This document shows positions 40,243 through 49,117 of a stretch of 50,249 bases of DNA, in pieces (positions within the stretch are counted from its first letter, which is position 1; each line of letters begins with the position of its first letter). The position numbers were made by a program, and so were the translations under genes. The notes under the pieces are model-generated. The model had not been told where the DNA came from. It saw only the letters and a list, made by a program, of their open reading frames with translations, and searched no databases. The stretch comes from an uncultured Bacillota bacterium (GTDB taxonomy: Bacteria; Bacillota; Clostridia; Peptostreptococcales; Anaerovoracaceae): contig CASDUO010000007.1 of the NCBI GenBank assembly GCA_949284065.1, forward strand, positions 1 to 50,249, given 5' to 3'.

Positions 40243-41091
40243 ATGAATACTGATCTCAGAGAAAGCAAAACAGAACGGGTGATCACGTTCATAAAAGCCA
40301 TGGTCATAGGAGGCACCATGCTGATACCCGGCGTCAGCGGCGGCTCCATGGCCATAATTTTGGGTGTGTACAACAAGCTGATAACGGCGGTGAGTTCCTT
40401 CTTCAAACACAAGAGACTCAGCGTGATCTTCCTCGCTATTTTTCTTGCAGGTGGTGTGTTGGGGATGGTGCTGTTTGCGATGCCTCTTGAAAAGCTATTG
40501 AATACATACAGGCTGCCCACCATGTACTTTTTCATAGGAGCTGTGGTAGGAGGCACCCCTCTCATAATAAAGGAGGCGAAGCTGAAAAGCTTTTCTCCAA
40601 AGATAATCATCTATACGCTCGTAGGCATGGTGCTCGTAGGTGGGTTCGAAAAAATACCCACCGGATGGTTCGATGCCGATCCGGAAGGCTTCACCGGCTT
40701 CTTGATACTGACACTGGCAGGATTTATAGGAGCCATAGCCCTTGTGCTGCCCGGAATAAGCGTCTCCTATATGCTGCTTTTGATGGGTCTTTATGAGGAA
40801 GTCATAGGAGCTATAAAAGCGGTCGATGTATTCTATCTTTTACCCATGATCATAGGGCTCGGAGCAGGAGTCATAACTACCACATGGATATTGGAGACTC
40901 TCATGACCAAGCATCCGCAAGGTACTTATCTCATAATATTAGGCTTCGTCCTCGGTTCGGTGGCGGGAGTGTGGCCGGGAGCGCCTGGAGGCATGCAGTG
41001 GCTGGCGTGTATCCTTACATTCATACTCGGGACAGTCATCATCTTGTTCATATCGGGGAAAGAACTTTCAAAAGTAAAAAAAGGGCTGTGA
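40243..41091 (+). CDS. DUF368 membrane protein (undecaprenyl-phosphate translocase family, PopT)
   Basis: A 282-residue polytopic protein of the DUF368 family. Hallmarks are the paired re-entrant motifs VIGGTMLIPGVSGGSMAIIL in the first half and IALVLPGISVSYMLLLMGLYE in the second, consistent with an internal inverted repeat. Members have been identified as translocases that recycle polyprenyl-phosphate lipid carriers for cell-envelope synthesis. The ATG directly abuts the nitroreductase stop with no clear ribosome site, so translation probably depends on coupling. The last residues run into the terminator hairpin. Confidence 0.9.
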   Translation: MNTDLRESKTERVITFIKAMVIGGTMLIPGVSGGSMAIILGVYNKLITAVSSFFKHKRLSVIFLAIFLAGGVLGMVLFAMPLEKLLNTYRLPTMYFFIGAVVGGTPLIIKEAKLKSFSPKIIIYTLVGMVLVGGFEKIPTGWFDADPEGFTGFLILTLAGFIGAIALVLPGISVSYMLLLMGLYEEVIGAIKAVDVFYLLPMIIGLGAGVITTTWILETLMTKHPQGTYLIILGFVLGSVAGVWPGAPGGMQWLACILTFILGTVIILFISGKELSKVKKGL

Positions 41092-41100
41092 CCTTTTTTT
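41076..41100. terminator. Bidirectional terminator overlapping the DUF368 stop codon
   Basis: AAAAAAGG pairs with CCTTTTTT across the stop codon TGA (41089-41091), serving the convergent DUF368 and PHP phosphatase genes. Confidence 0.65.
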
Positions 41101-41114
41101 GATGCTGCCGTCAT

Positions 41115-41993
41115 TCACCGGAATTTCACCATTGAGGGGTTCCTTCCCTCGTAGGTGGTGAAGTAGCGGAAGCCGAATTCTATTGCCATTTCCCGTACGT
41201 AATCGAAGTTGTAAGCGATGTGATCCGGGAAATGGGCATCCGATCCCAAAGTGAGGATCTCTCCTCCCAGATCGCGGTAGAGATGTAGCATTTCCGCGGC
41301 AGGGGTGGTGTCTTCAGTACCGTAGCGGAAGCTGCTGGTGTTTATTTCGATACCTTTGCCCTTGTATATCAGCAACCGGAATATTTCCTCCACTATCTCC
41401 ATGGAACGGGCATATGAACGGGCCATGACCGGCTCAGGGACAGATGCGGGACACTCAAGATCGCTGTCAGGTTCAAGACCGAGACGTCGGCAGCGATAAT
41501 CGGGTACGAAAGGTATATATCTGTCGATCACATTTATGTGCCCCAATATATCGAAGTCATCGTATTTTTTGAGGCAGTCATAGCAGTATTCATAAAAAGA
41601 AGGCAGTATGTCCTGAGGCTCCATGGTTTCGTAGTCGGTTTTATAAAGATCATTGCCGTTGAAACAGTGAAAGGAGCCGATTATGAAGTCGTAGGGGAAT
41701 GATCTGGCCTGTGCGCTGCATTTCTTCAGAGTGTCGCCGTGCTGTATGCCTATTTCCAAACCCTTTATTATTTTTATGGAGCTTCCATACTTTTTTTCGG
41801 CATCTAGGATAGCAGGATGATATTTCTCAAAATCGATTTCGAAAGGGAATTCCGGATCGGGATAATCGGGATCGTAGTGATCGGTTATGGCATACTGGAC
41901 CACACCTTTTTCTATTGCGGCCGAGATCATCTGGTCCATAGGTATGTTGCAGTCATCTGAAAAGTCAGTGTGTGAATGATAATCGTAATACAT
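41115..41993 (-). CDS. hisJ: Histidinol-phosphatase-like PHP-domain phosphoesterase
   Basis: A 292-residue PHP-domain enzyme of the HisJ/HisK branch. Metal-site motifs are DYHSHTDFSDDC, AITDHYDPD, GLEIG, IGSFHCFNG, LGHINVIDRY and, at the end, LGSDAHFPDHI. By family it dephosphorylates histidinol phosphate, but there are no other his genes in the window and other sugar- or amino-acid-phosphate substrates are possible. GGGAGGAAAC precedes the ATG at 41993; a 13-codon-longer frame is disfavoured. Confidence 0.88.
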   Translation of the reverse strand: MYYDYHSHTDFSDDCNIPMDQMISAAIEKGVVQYAITDHYDPDYPDPEFPFEIDFEKYHPAILDAEKKYGSSIKIIKGLEIGIQHGDTLKKCSAQARSFPYDFIIGSFHCFNGNDLYKTDYETMEPQDILPSFYEYCYDCLKKYDDFDILGHINVIDRYIPFVPDYRCRRLGLEPDSDLECPASVPEPVMARSYARSMEIVEEIFRLLIYKGKGIEINTSSFRYGTEDTTPAAEMLHLYRDLGGEILTLGSDAHFPDHIAYNFDYVREMAIEFGFRYFTTYEGRNPSMVKFR

Positions 41994-42075
41994 ATGTTTC
42001 CTCCCGAAAGACAGTATAGCACACAGCCACACCGGGGAAAAGTGTGCGCACGGAAAATAAAAAGCGAAAAACCCT

Positions 42076-42105
42076 TTGATTATTTTTCCGCCGTAATGCT
42101 ATAAT
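42076..42105 (+). promoter_or_regulatory. Promoter of the MFS transporter gene
   Basis: TTGATT (42076-42081), an 18-bp spacer and TATAAT (42100-42105) with an extended -10 (TGCTATAAT). Transcription should start near 42112. Confidence 0.7.
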
Positions 42106-42124
42106 ACAGGTGTTGCGTAGCGAA

Positions 42125-42155
42125 AGCGTAAGTCCAAACGGGCTTGCGCTTTTTT
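42125..42155 (+). terminator. Terminator hairpin in the MFS gene leader (attenuator candidate)
   Basis: AGCGTAAGTCC (42125-42135) pairs with GGGCTTGCGCT (42140-42150), 11 bp with two G-T wobbles and an AAAC loop, followed by TTTTTT. It lies between the promoter above and the MFS start at 42180, so it can end transcription before the gene. No known riboswitch consensus was recognised. Confidence 0.65.
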
Positions 42156-42179
42156 AAATTTTATAGAAGAGAGGTTAAC

Positions 42180-43376
42180 ATGACAAAAGAAAAAACGAAC
42201 AGAAAAAATCTTACCACAGCGATACTTTCACTGTCGCTGTTGACAGTGATGGCAGGAGCAGCTGTGGCTCCGGCTCTCAACGCCGTACAGGATTATTTCA
42301 AAGATGAGAGCCAGACCCTGGTGCAGATGGTCATCAGCGTACCGGCGCTTTTCATAGTTTTGATGAGTTTCGTATTCCCGAAGCTGTGTAGACGGTTCAG
42401 ATCCAGGAATCTGCTGATGGTCGGGCTGCTGTTATATGTGGTGGGAGGAAGTATCGCAGGTATTTTCAGCAACATTTATCTGGTGCTGCTGTTTCGCTCT
42501 CTCGTGGGCATAGGAGTGGGGATAATAATGCCCATGTCCACAGGATTGTTGTCCTTTTATTATACGAAAGACAAACAGGACCGGCTCATGGGGTATTCCT
42601 CTGCAATGAACCAGATGGGCGGAGTCATAGCGACTCTTGCAGCGGGAATGCTGGCATCTGTAAGCTGGAGGTTGAGCTTCCTGGTCTATCTGATGGGCCT
42701 TGTGAGCGTGGCGCTGTGTATGCGTTATCTGCCCAACGAACATATAAGCATAGGGACGGGAACGGAGGAGAAAATACAAAAGCAGGACAAGAAAGAAAAA
42801 CCTGTTTTCTTCACATACTATAAGTTCGCCATAGTCATGTTCATTTTCATGTTCACATTTTTCATATATCCCGCCGAATTTGCCATGATAACTTCCGAAG
42901 ACGGGATAATATCGCAGAATTTCATAGCGGTGATAATGGCAGGGATGGATCTGGTGGCATTTGCCGACGGACTGTCATTCGTGCGGATAAGGAATCTGAT
43001 GGGAGCGTATACCGGGCTGGTAGCTCCCCTTATGTTCGCTGTCGGATACGGCATTTTGTGGATGACGGCAGAGTGGCCGGGGGTCATTGCAGGATCAGCT
43101 TTGGTAGGGTTCGCCAATGGTTTGGGCATACCATTCATAATATCCACCTCATCGAAAAAAGCAGGCAGATCGGCAGCGGCCACAGTGATGCCTATGTTGT
43201 CCATGGCTCTTTACCTGGCTCAGTTCACAGCTCCGATCATACTGTCTGCTATCAGTTCGGCCGCAGGAGCTCTCTACACGAGCCATCTGCCCTATCTGGT
43301 AGCCGGGATTTCGGCATTGATCCTCGCATCGTGCTCACTTTCTTTGAAAAAAGAGGCCGAACACAGCGCAGAGTGA
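42180..43376 (+). CDS. MFS transporter
   Basis: A 398-residue, 12-span major facilitator superfamily protein. Helix 1 is followed by FPKLCRRFRSRNLLMVG, a motif A-like loop between helices 2 and 3. LLFRSLVGIGVGIIMPMSTGLL is helix 4, and a charged central cytoplasmic loop (EEKIQKQDKKEKP) divides the two halves. The drug/H+ antiporter branch is likely but the substrate is unknown. The ATG at 42180 follows AGAGGTT; the reading frame extends 12 codons into the terminator hairpin but without a ribosome site. Expression may be attenuated in the leader. Confidence 0.9.
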   Translation: MTKEKTNRKNLTTAILSLSLLTVMAGAAVAPALNAVQDYFKDESQTLVQMVISVPALFIVLMSFVFPKLCRRFRSRNLLMVGLLLYVVGGSIAGIFSNIYLVLLFRSLVGIGVGIIMPMSTGLLSFYYTKDKQDRLMGYSSAMNQMGGVIATLAAGMLASVSWRLSFLVYLMGLVSVALCMRYLPNEHISIGTGTEEKIQKQDKKEKPVFFTYYKFAIVMFIFMFTFFIYPAEFAMITSEDGIISQNFIAVIMAGMDLVAFADGLSFVRIRNLMGAYTGLVAPLMFAVGYGILWMTAEWPGVIAGSALVGFANGLGIPFIISTSSKKAGRSAAATVMPMLSMALYLAQFTAPIILSAISSAAGALYTSHLPYLVAGISALILASCSLSLKKEAEHSAE

Positions 43377-43445
43377 CTTGTATCCGTATGGCGGAGATAC
43401 CGAATGAGGCTGCTGTCGCTTTATGTGGTAAAACGCCTCTATTCC

Positions 43446-43454
43446 TGATATAAT
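43446..43454 (+). promoter_or_regulatory. Extended -10 promoter giving a leaderless polA mRNA
   Basis: TGATATAAT is a perfect extended -10 ending six bases before the polA ATG at 43461. There is no room for a Shine-Dalgarno site, and none is seen. No good -35 is present. Confidence 0.6.
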
Positions 43455-43460
43455 CACATC

Positions 43461-46148
43461 ATGGATAAGAGAATAGTGATAATAGACGGCAACAGCCTCA
43501 TAAATAGGGCATACTACGCCATGCAAAAGCCGATGATAACCAGAGAGGGACTGTATACTCAGGGAGTTTACGGTTTTATTAATATGCTCTCAAAAATCAA
43601 AAAAGAGTATCCCTCCGGCTATATCGCAGTGGCTTTCGACCTGAAAGGCCCCACATTCAGACATAAGGAATACGATCAATATAAGGCCGGCAGAAAGCCC
43701 ATGCCCCCGGAGCTGGCGATGCAGATGCCCCTGCTCAAGGAAACCCTCTCAGCCATGAACATCGCAATGATAGAGAAAGAGGGATTCGAAGCTGATGACA
43801 TCATAGGAACTCTGAGTCTGAAAGCGGAGAAGGAGGGTTTCGAAGTCCTTATAATCACCGGAGACAGAGATGAACTACAGCTGGCCGGTGAAAAAACCAG
43901 AGTGCTCATAACCAAAAAAGGCGTGAGCAATTTTGAGCTTTACGATGAAAAGGCCATGTATGAGAAGTACGGTTTCGGTCCGAAGGAATTCATAGATTAC
44001 AAAGGGCTTATGGGAGATCAGTCGGACAACATACCGGGAGTTCCCGGGGTAGGGGAAAAGACCGCATCGAAACTCATACTTCAATTTGGGAGCATAGAGA
44101 ATCTCCTTGAGAACACGGATAAAATAACGTCAAAAAGTCTTAGGACGAAAATAGAGGAGAACGCAAAGCTGGCCGTGATGAGCAAACGTCTTGCGACTAT
44201 AGACAGACATATGGCCATAGATGAGGACATGGACAGTCTGAAATGGGAAGAACCTGATACGGACAGGCTGACGGACGTATATAAAAAACTGGAATTCAAC
44301 AGCTTTTTGAAAAGGATGTCGAAGGAGTTCGGTCCGGGGAAGGAAGATAGGCCGGGAGAAAAAACCGATAATGAAGAGGAGACAAGCATAGACGGACGAA
44401 AGATCGACGTAAAGGAAGTGGAAAGGGTGTCTTTCGATTCAGTCGAGGACATAGACGTCATAGGCTCCGGGACACCGGTGACCATAAAGGTCATCGGGGA
44501 CAACAGCCATCAAAAGCCGCCCGCAATATTCGGTGCGGGCATCATGTGGGAAAACAAATTCGCATATATAGATTTTTCTGACCGGGATGCCGTACGCTTC
44601 GCAAAGTCGGCTCAGGACTGGAAGATTTCCGGTCACGATCTGAAGAAAGATATCTACATGCTCATGTGCCACGGTATGGAGGACGCACATGTGGAATTCG
44701 ATACTGCAATAGCCCAGTATGTGCTGGACTCCGGGCGGAGCAACTACGATATGAGCGCCATGGCTCAGGAGTATTTCCATGAGACCATAAAAAGCGAAAA
44801 AGAATTCATGGCCGATACCATGCAGATGGATATGCTGGGACAGGCATCAGAGGAAGGGGAGAGATATGCTCTGAGGTCCTGTCTGTTGGCGGAAGGGATA
44901 AAGGCTGTACAGAAAAAAGAACTGATCGCAAAAAAAGCCGAAAGCATATGTTACGATCTTGAATTTCCCCTTATAAAAGTGATGGCCCACATGGAACATG
45001 CGGGCTTCGCTGTCGACAGAGAGCAGCTCAAGCGCCAGGGTGAGGCGATAAAAGAAGAGATAGAGAGACTGACGGCGGAGATACATAGTTTGGCAGGTGA
45101 AGAATTCAACATAAATTCCCCTCAGCAGCTTGGCAGTGTACTGTTTGAAAAACTCGGTCTCACAGCGGGCAAGAAAACAAAAAAAGGATATTCCACCAGT
45201 GCAGAGATACTGGAAAAAATAAAGGATGAGCATCCCATAGTGGCCCTCGTACTGAGATACAGGACACTGACCAAGATCAACGGGACATATATAGACGGAC
45301 TGTTGCCGTTAATAGGCGATGACGGCAGGATACACGCACACTTCAACCAGACTGTTACGGCCACAGGCAGGATATCAGGTTCAGATCCGAACCTTCAGAA
45401 CATACCTATAAGGTATGAGCAGGGAAGACAGCTCAGAAAAGCCTTCGTCCCCCGGGATGGATATGTGCTCATAGGAGCTGATTATTCTCAGATAGAACTG
45501 AGAGTGCTGGCTCATATGAGCGAAGACCCGGCTCTCATCGATTCCTTCAATGCGGGGGAGGATATCCACAGAGCGACGGCTGCGAAGGTGCTTGGCGTGG
45601 CGGAAAATGAGATAACCGCAGAGCAGAGAAGCCGTGCGAAAGCCGTCAATTTCGGAGTGATCTACGGCATGAGCTCTTTCGGCCTTTCTACGGAGCTGCA
45701 CATAGGAAGAAAGGAAGCGGAGAAATACATACAGGACTATTTTGAAAAGCATCCGAGAGTAAAGGAGTTCATGGACGGCCAGATAGAGATGTGCAAAGAA
45801 CAGGGGTATGTGGAGACCATCATGGGACGCAGGCGGTATATAAATGAAATAAAAGCATCCAGCTATCCGGTAAGGCAGATGGGAGAGAGACTTGCCATGA
45901 ACAGTCCCATACAGGGCAGCGCTGCAGATATAATTAAGGTAGCTATGGTAAAAGTACACGAAGCCCTGAAACCGTATAAATCAAGACTGATACTGCAAGT
46001 CCATGACGAGCTTATCGTGGAGACCGCTTTGGATGAGACAGCACAGGTAGAGAAGATATTGAAAGAGAACATGGAAAAAGCAGTGGAACTGAAAGTCAGT
46101 ACCACAGTAGAACTCAACCGGGGCGACAGCTTGTACGACCTTAAATAG
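43461..46148 (+). CDS. polA: DNA polymerase I
   Basis: An 895-residue family A polymerase. The N-terminal 5'-3' exonuclease domain (1-290) has IDGNSLINRAYYA, GFEADDIIGTL and GDQSDNIPGVPGVGEKTA. The middle domain (about 315-480) lacks the metal-binding acidic motifs of proofreading, so the 3'-5' exonuclease is probably inactive, as in many Firmicutes. The polymerase domain has motif A DYSQIELRVLAHMSEDP, motif B RSRAKAVNFGVIYG and motif C VHDELIVE. It functions in Okazaki-fragment maturation and repair. The first ATG is fixed by the conserved N-terminus despite the absence of a ribosome site. coaE follows 8 bases later. Confidence 0.98.
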   Translation: MDKRIVIIDGNSLINRAYYAMQKPMITREGLYTQGVYGFINMLSKIKKEYPSGYIAVAFDLKGPTFRHKEYDQYKAGRKPMPPELAMQMPLLKETLSAMNIAMIEKEGFEADDIIGTLSLKAEKEGFEVLIITGDRDELQLAGEKTRVLITKKGVSNFELYDEKAMYEKYGFGPKEFIDYKGLMGDQSDNIPGVPGVGEKTASKLILQFGSIENLLENTDKITSKSLRTKIEENAKLAVMSKRLATIDRHMAIDEDMDSLKWEEPDTDRLTDVYKKLEFNSFLKRMSKEFGPGKEDRPGEKTDNEEETSIDGRKIDVKEVERVSFDSVEDIDVIGSGTPVTIKVIGDNSHQKPPAIFGAGIMWENKFAYIDFSDRDAVRFAKSAQDWKISGHDLKKDIYMLMCHGMEDAHVEFDTAIAQYVLDSGRSNYDMSAMAQEYFHETIKSEKEFMADTMQMDMLGQASEEGERYALRSCLLAEGIKAVQKKELIAKKAESICYDLEFPLIKVMAHMEHAGFAVDREQLKRQGEAIKEEIERLTAEIHSLAGEEFNINSPQQLGSVLFEKLGLTAGKKTKKGYSTSAEILEKIKDEHPIVALVLRYRTLTKINGTYIDGLLPLIGDDGRIHAHFNQTVTATGRISGSDPNLQNIPIRYEQGRQLRKAFVPRDGYVLIGADYSQIELRVLAHMSEDPALIDSFNAGEDIHRATAAKVLGVAENEITAEQRSRAKAVNFGVIYGMSSFGLSTELHIGRKEAEKYIQDYFEKHPRVKEFMDGQIEMCKEQGYVETIMGRRRYINEIKASSYPVRQMGERLAMNSPIQGSAADIIKVAMVKVHEALKPYKSRLILQVHDELIVETALDETAQVEKILKENMEKAVELKVSTTVELNRGDSLYDLK

Positions 46149-46156
46149 GAGGGAAG

Positions 46157-46771
46157 ATGAAAGTCATCGGACTTACAGGAGGCATAGGGAGCGGCAAGAC
46201 CACGGCGGCAGAGTATCTTCGTCAGAAAGGGTACAGGGTCATGGATGCCGATGCTATCGCGAGAGATATAATGGAACCGGGAGAAGAGACATTGACGAAG
46301 GTCGCGGAAGTCTTCGGTCATGATATCATTGACCGGGAAGGAGGGCTGGACAGAAAAAAACTGGCCTCTCTGGTTTTCGCAGATGAGGAAAAATTAAAAA
46401 AACTGAACGATATCACTCACAGCGTCATACGGCGCGTCATAAAGGAAAAAGTCAAAGAGGCCGAAGAGGATTTTTCCGACGGGACATATATGAAAGATAA
46501 AGTGTTCATAGATGCCCCTCTGTTGTTTGAGAGCGGTCTTGACGACATGACAGACGAGAACTGGCTCGTCATAGCAGGAGAAGGCCAAAGGGCGGAAAGA
46601 GTGGCGAATAGAGACGGGATAAGCCGTGAAGATGTGTTCCAGCGCATGGAAAACCAGATGAGCGACAGGGAAAAGATCAGGAGGACAGATTATATCTTGA
46701 ACAACAGAGGGACCAGAGAGGATTTCTATATTGCCATATCGAAACTTTTAGAAACGCGGGATAGGAAATGA
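46157..46771 (+). CDS. coaE: Dephospho-CoA kinase
   Basis: A 204-residue kinase for the last step of CoA synthesis. The P-loop GLTGGIGSGKTTAAEYL lies at 5-21. VMDADAIARDIM carries the conserved Asp, IDAPLLFESGLD the lid/CoA region, and DYILNNRG the C-terminal motif. AGGAGGG precedes the ATG. The polA-coaE order is common in Firmicutes. Its end overlaps the next gene by four bases (ATGA). Confidence 0.97.
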   Translation: MKVIGLTGGIGSGKTTAAEYLRQKGYRVMDADAIARDIMEPGEETLTKVAEVFGHDIIDREGGLDRKKLASLVFADEEKLKKLNDITHSVIRRVIKEKVKEAEEDFSDGTYMKDKVFIDAPLLFESGLDDMTDENWLVIAGEGQRAERVANRDGISREDVFQRMENQMSDREKIRRTDYILNNRGTREDFYIAISKLLETRDRK

Positions 46772-48429
46772 ACATAGACAAGATACTAAAAACAGTCATC
46801 GGATCCATAAGAAAAAATATAAGATATATCGCCATAGGGACGGTGGCGCTGATCATCATCATATCTCTTGTAGTGTCGAATCTGGGCGGAAATGATCAGG
46901 AGGGAATAACGGAAGAGGTACAGTATGAAGATGTGCAGCGTATAGCGCTTTACTCGAACTATATAGAGACGTTGAACCCGGTCATATCTAAAGATAAGGG
47001 CACATATTTCATAAGCAGACTCATATATGACGGACTTTTTGAGCAAGATGAAAATATGACACCTCATGAAAATCTGGCACAGGATTATGAGTTCAACAGT
47101 TCGAAAGGAAGTATAGAAATAGATTTAGTAAATGCCAAGTGGCATGACGGTGAAGATCTGACTTCCGGAGATGTGGTGTTCAGTATAAATGCACATAAGG
47201 CAGCCGGATCTGACAGCCATTACGCAGGGGCTATGGACAAGATCTCATATGCATCGAAAGACGGAGACGACAGGGTCATAATATATTTTGAAGATAATAA
47301 CGATATGAGCCTGAATTCCCTGACATTCCCCATATTACCGGAACATAGATATGACGGCACATACGATCTCATATCCATATCGGAGGATTTCAAGCCTGTA
47401 GGGACAGGACCATATAAGTTCAAATCGTACAGCGAAAGCAACAGCATCAAACTCAGAGCCTATGAAGATTATCATGGGGAAAAGAGCGAAAATGATATAA
47501 CCTGTGTGCTCCAGCCGAAAGGAAGTGACCCCTATATGCAGGTGGGCACGAGTACAGTATCGTATTATGTTTCGGAAGATGCCGACAGGAATAACAGGAT
47601 ACAAAGGAAAAACATGAGGATCGTGGATTTTCCTTCCAACCAAGTAGAGTTTTTGGGATTCAACTTCGATAAGGAATATCTGCAGGACGATCGTGTGAGG
47701 AAGGCTGTTGCAAGGGCTATAAATACTGACAGGATAATAAACGATTGCTATGACGGCAGCGGGAAGAAGAACGACAACATCTATTTCCCCGGATATCTGG
47801 GAGTGGACACATCGGAAGACGCATATCCGTATAGCAGGAGAAAAGCAGCGAACCTGCTGGAACTGGCCGGATATGAAGACAGTGACGAAGACGGATATCT
47901 GGAAAACATAGACGGAGATACCTTGTCATTGACCTTGTTGGTGGACGGAAGTAAAGAGGACAGGACCAATGGGGCTGAGATCATAGAAGCCAACTTGGAA
48001 AGCATGGGTATAGCAGTAGAACTTTCCGTTGAGAGTACGAGTGAAGGATATTTGAAAAGTCTCAAAGGCGATTCATGGGATCTTTTTCTGGGTGGATACA
48101 CCATAGATGAGAATGTGGATCTGAGCTCACTCATAAGATCGGAGGGTGAAGACAACTATACGGGATTTTCAGACGACAAGGTGGATGAGTTGCTGGATAC
48201 CATGGGGAGCGGCAATACGGTAACGGAGACCGCTGATACTTTCACCAACCTGAAGGAAAGACTCATAGATGAGCTGCCATATTATTGTCTGCTCTACAAG
48301 ACCTGGGGCGGCATAAAGGCGCCTGCCCTCAGAGGTAAGGTATCTTCAAATTTCACTGACATTTACAGAGGATGCGAGACCTGGTACTGTAAGTATGAAG
48401 TCAGCGAAGATAAAAGCGGAGGCGAGTAG
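46768..48429 (+). CDS. Membrane-anchored peptide/solute-binding protein (SBP family 5)
   Basis: A 553-residue extracytoplasmic solute-binding protein of the oligopeptide/nickel type (OppA/DppA). Visible are SRLIYDGLFEQDENMTPHENLAQDYEF, the family signature WHDGEDLTSGDVVFSI near residue 128, PVGTGPYKFKSY, and VRKAVARAINTDRII. It lacks a lipobox; instead an uncleaved-looking transmembrane helix (about 18-38, YIAIGTVALIIIISLVVSNLG) anchors it. No ABC permease or ATPase gene is adjacent. Translation is coupled to coaE by ATGA overlap, an unusual partner for a binding protein. It may serve distant transport genes or a sensing role. Confidence 0.9.
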   Translation: MNIDKILKTVIGSIRKNIRYIAIGTVALIIIISLVVSNLGGNDQEGITEEVQYEDVQRIALYSNYIETLNPVISKDKGTYFISRLIYDGLFEQDENMTPHENLAQDYEFNSSKGSIEIDLVNAKWHDGEDLTSGDVVFSINAHKAAGSDSHYAGAMDKISYASKDGDDRVIIYFEDNNDMSLNSLTFPILPEHRYDGTYDLISISEDFKPVGTGPYKFKSYSESNSIKLRAYEDYHGEKSENDITCVLQPKGSDPYMQVGTSTVSYYVSEDADRNNRIQRKNMRIVDFPSNQVEFLGFNFDKEYLQDDRVRKAVARAINTDRIINDCYDGSGKKNDNIYFPGYLGVDTSEDAYPYSRRKAANLLELAGYEDSDEDGYLENIDGDTLSLTLLVDGSKEDRTNGAEIIEANLESMGIAVELSVESTSEGYLKSLKGDSWDLFLGGYTIDENVDLSSLIRSEGEDNYTGFSDDKVDELLDTMGSGNTVTETADTFTNLKERLIDELPYYCLLYKTWGGIKAPALRGKVSSNFTDIYRGCETWYCKYEVSEDKSGGE

Positions 48430-48448
48430 GGGAGCTACTCGCCTATTT
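48421..48448 (+). terminator. Terminator overlapping the end of the solute-binding protein gene
   Basis: GGCGAGTAG (48421-48429, including the stop codon) pairs with CTACTCGCC (48435-48443), followed by TATTTC. Confidence 0.7.
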
Positions 48449-48500
48449 CAAATGAGTTAATGTTATCGGCCCTTCATCTTCCTTATTCAGTCCATAAATG

Positions 48501-49073
48501 TTATTTGCTTCCAGTAATATCTTTCAGAATTCTTTTCTTTTTGTTTTGATTTTCCTTATACGTTTCGTTGAGTATGTCTTCTTCGCTGTAATAGTTCATA
48601 TCGCATATGGCATCACTGCCTTTATATAAAGTGGCCTGCGCAAACGTATCAAAGAAATGTTCATCGTTTTGTATGTACTCATATCCTACTAACTTGACAT
48701 ATTCTGCCCCGTCGCCTAAAGAGTATTTGAACTTTTTGCTTTTTTCGCCGGGAGCCAGTTCTATGGTTTCGTTATCACCTGATACTTCCAAAAAATTCAT
48801 ATCCTTGTCATATGCGATGACTTTGATGTTCACCAGAGAAAATGTTTCATCTGTTTCATTGAGTGCCCTGAAAGCCACTTCCTTTATGTATTTGTCCTCT
48901 ACATTCCCATCGCTTTCTGAACCGGTAACATCAAAACCGGTGAATGCGAAAGAAATCTTATCCTCTGTGGGATCGATAGTGCACTGACCGTTATCTGCAG
49001 TATCAGAGGATGAACATGCGATGAGGCCTATACAGAAAGCCAAAATGAGAGATAAAAGCAATATTTTTTTCAT
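48501..49073 (-). CDS. Lipoprotein with FxLYD-like domain
   Basis: A 190-residue lipoprotein. The signal peptide KKILLLSLILAFCIGLIACSS has a lipobox LIAC with the lipidated Cys at about 20. The mature domain has an immunoglobulin-like beta pattern: EVAFRALNETDETFSLVNIKVIAYDKDMNFLEV followed by IELAPGEKSKKFKYSLGDGAEYVKL. That resembles DUF4352/FxLYD domains of surface proteins. A Lys-rich tail closes it. AGGAGG lies 7 bases before the ATG at 49073. The function is unknown. It is downstream of the secreted protein gene in an AT-rich patch. Confidence 0.8.
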   Translation of the reverse strand: MKKILLLSLILAFCIGLIACSSSDTADNGQCTIDPTEDKISFAFTGFDVTGSESDGNVEDKYIKEVAFRALNETDETFSLVNIKVIAYDKDMNFLEVSGDNETIELAPGEKSKKFKYSLGDGAEYVKLVGYEYIQNDEHFFDTFAQATLYKGSDAICDMNYYSEEDILNETYKENQNKKKRILKDITGSK

Positions 49074-49117
49074 ATAAATTCCTCCTGTCATAATGCTCAA
49101 AACAAATATTTAACTTA

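Noticed and set aside
42105..42180. Possible guanidine-II (mini-ykkC) or preQ1 riboswitch before the MFS gene, prompted by an ACGG beside the hairpin loop.
   Set aside because: Only one hairpin exists, the ACGG is not in a symmetric loop, and the leader before the terminator is too short for either aptamer.
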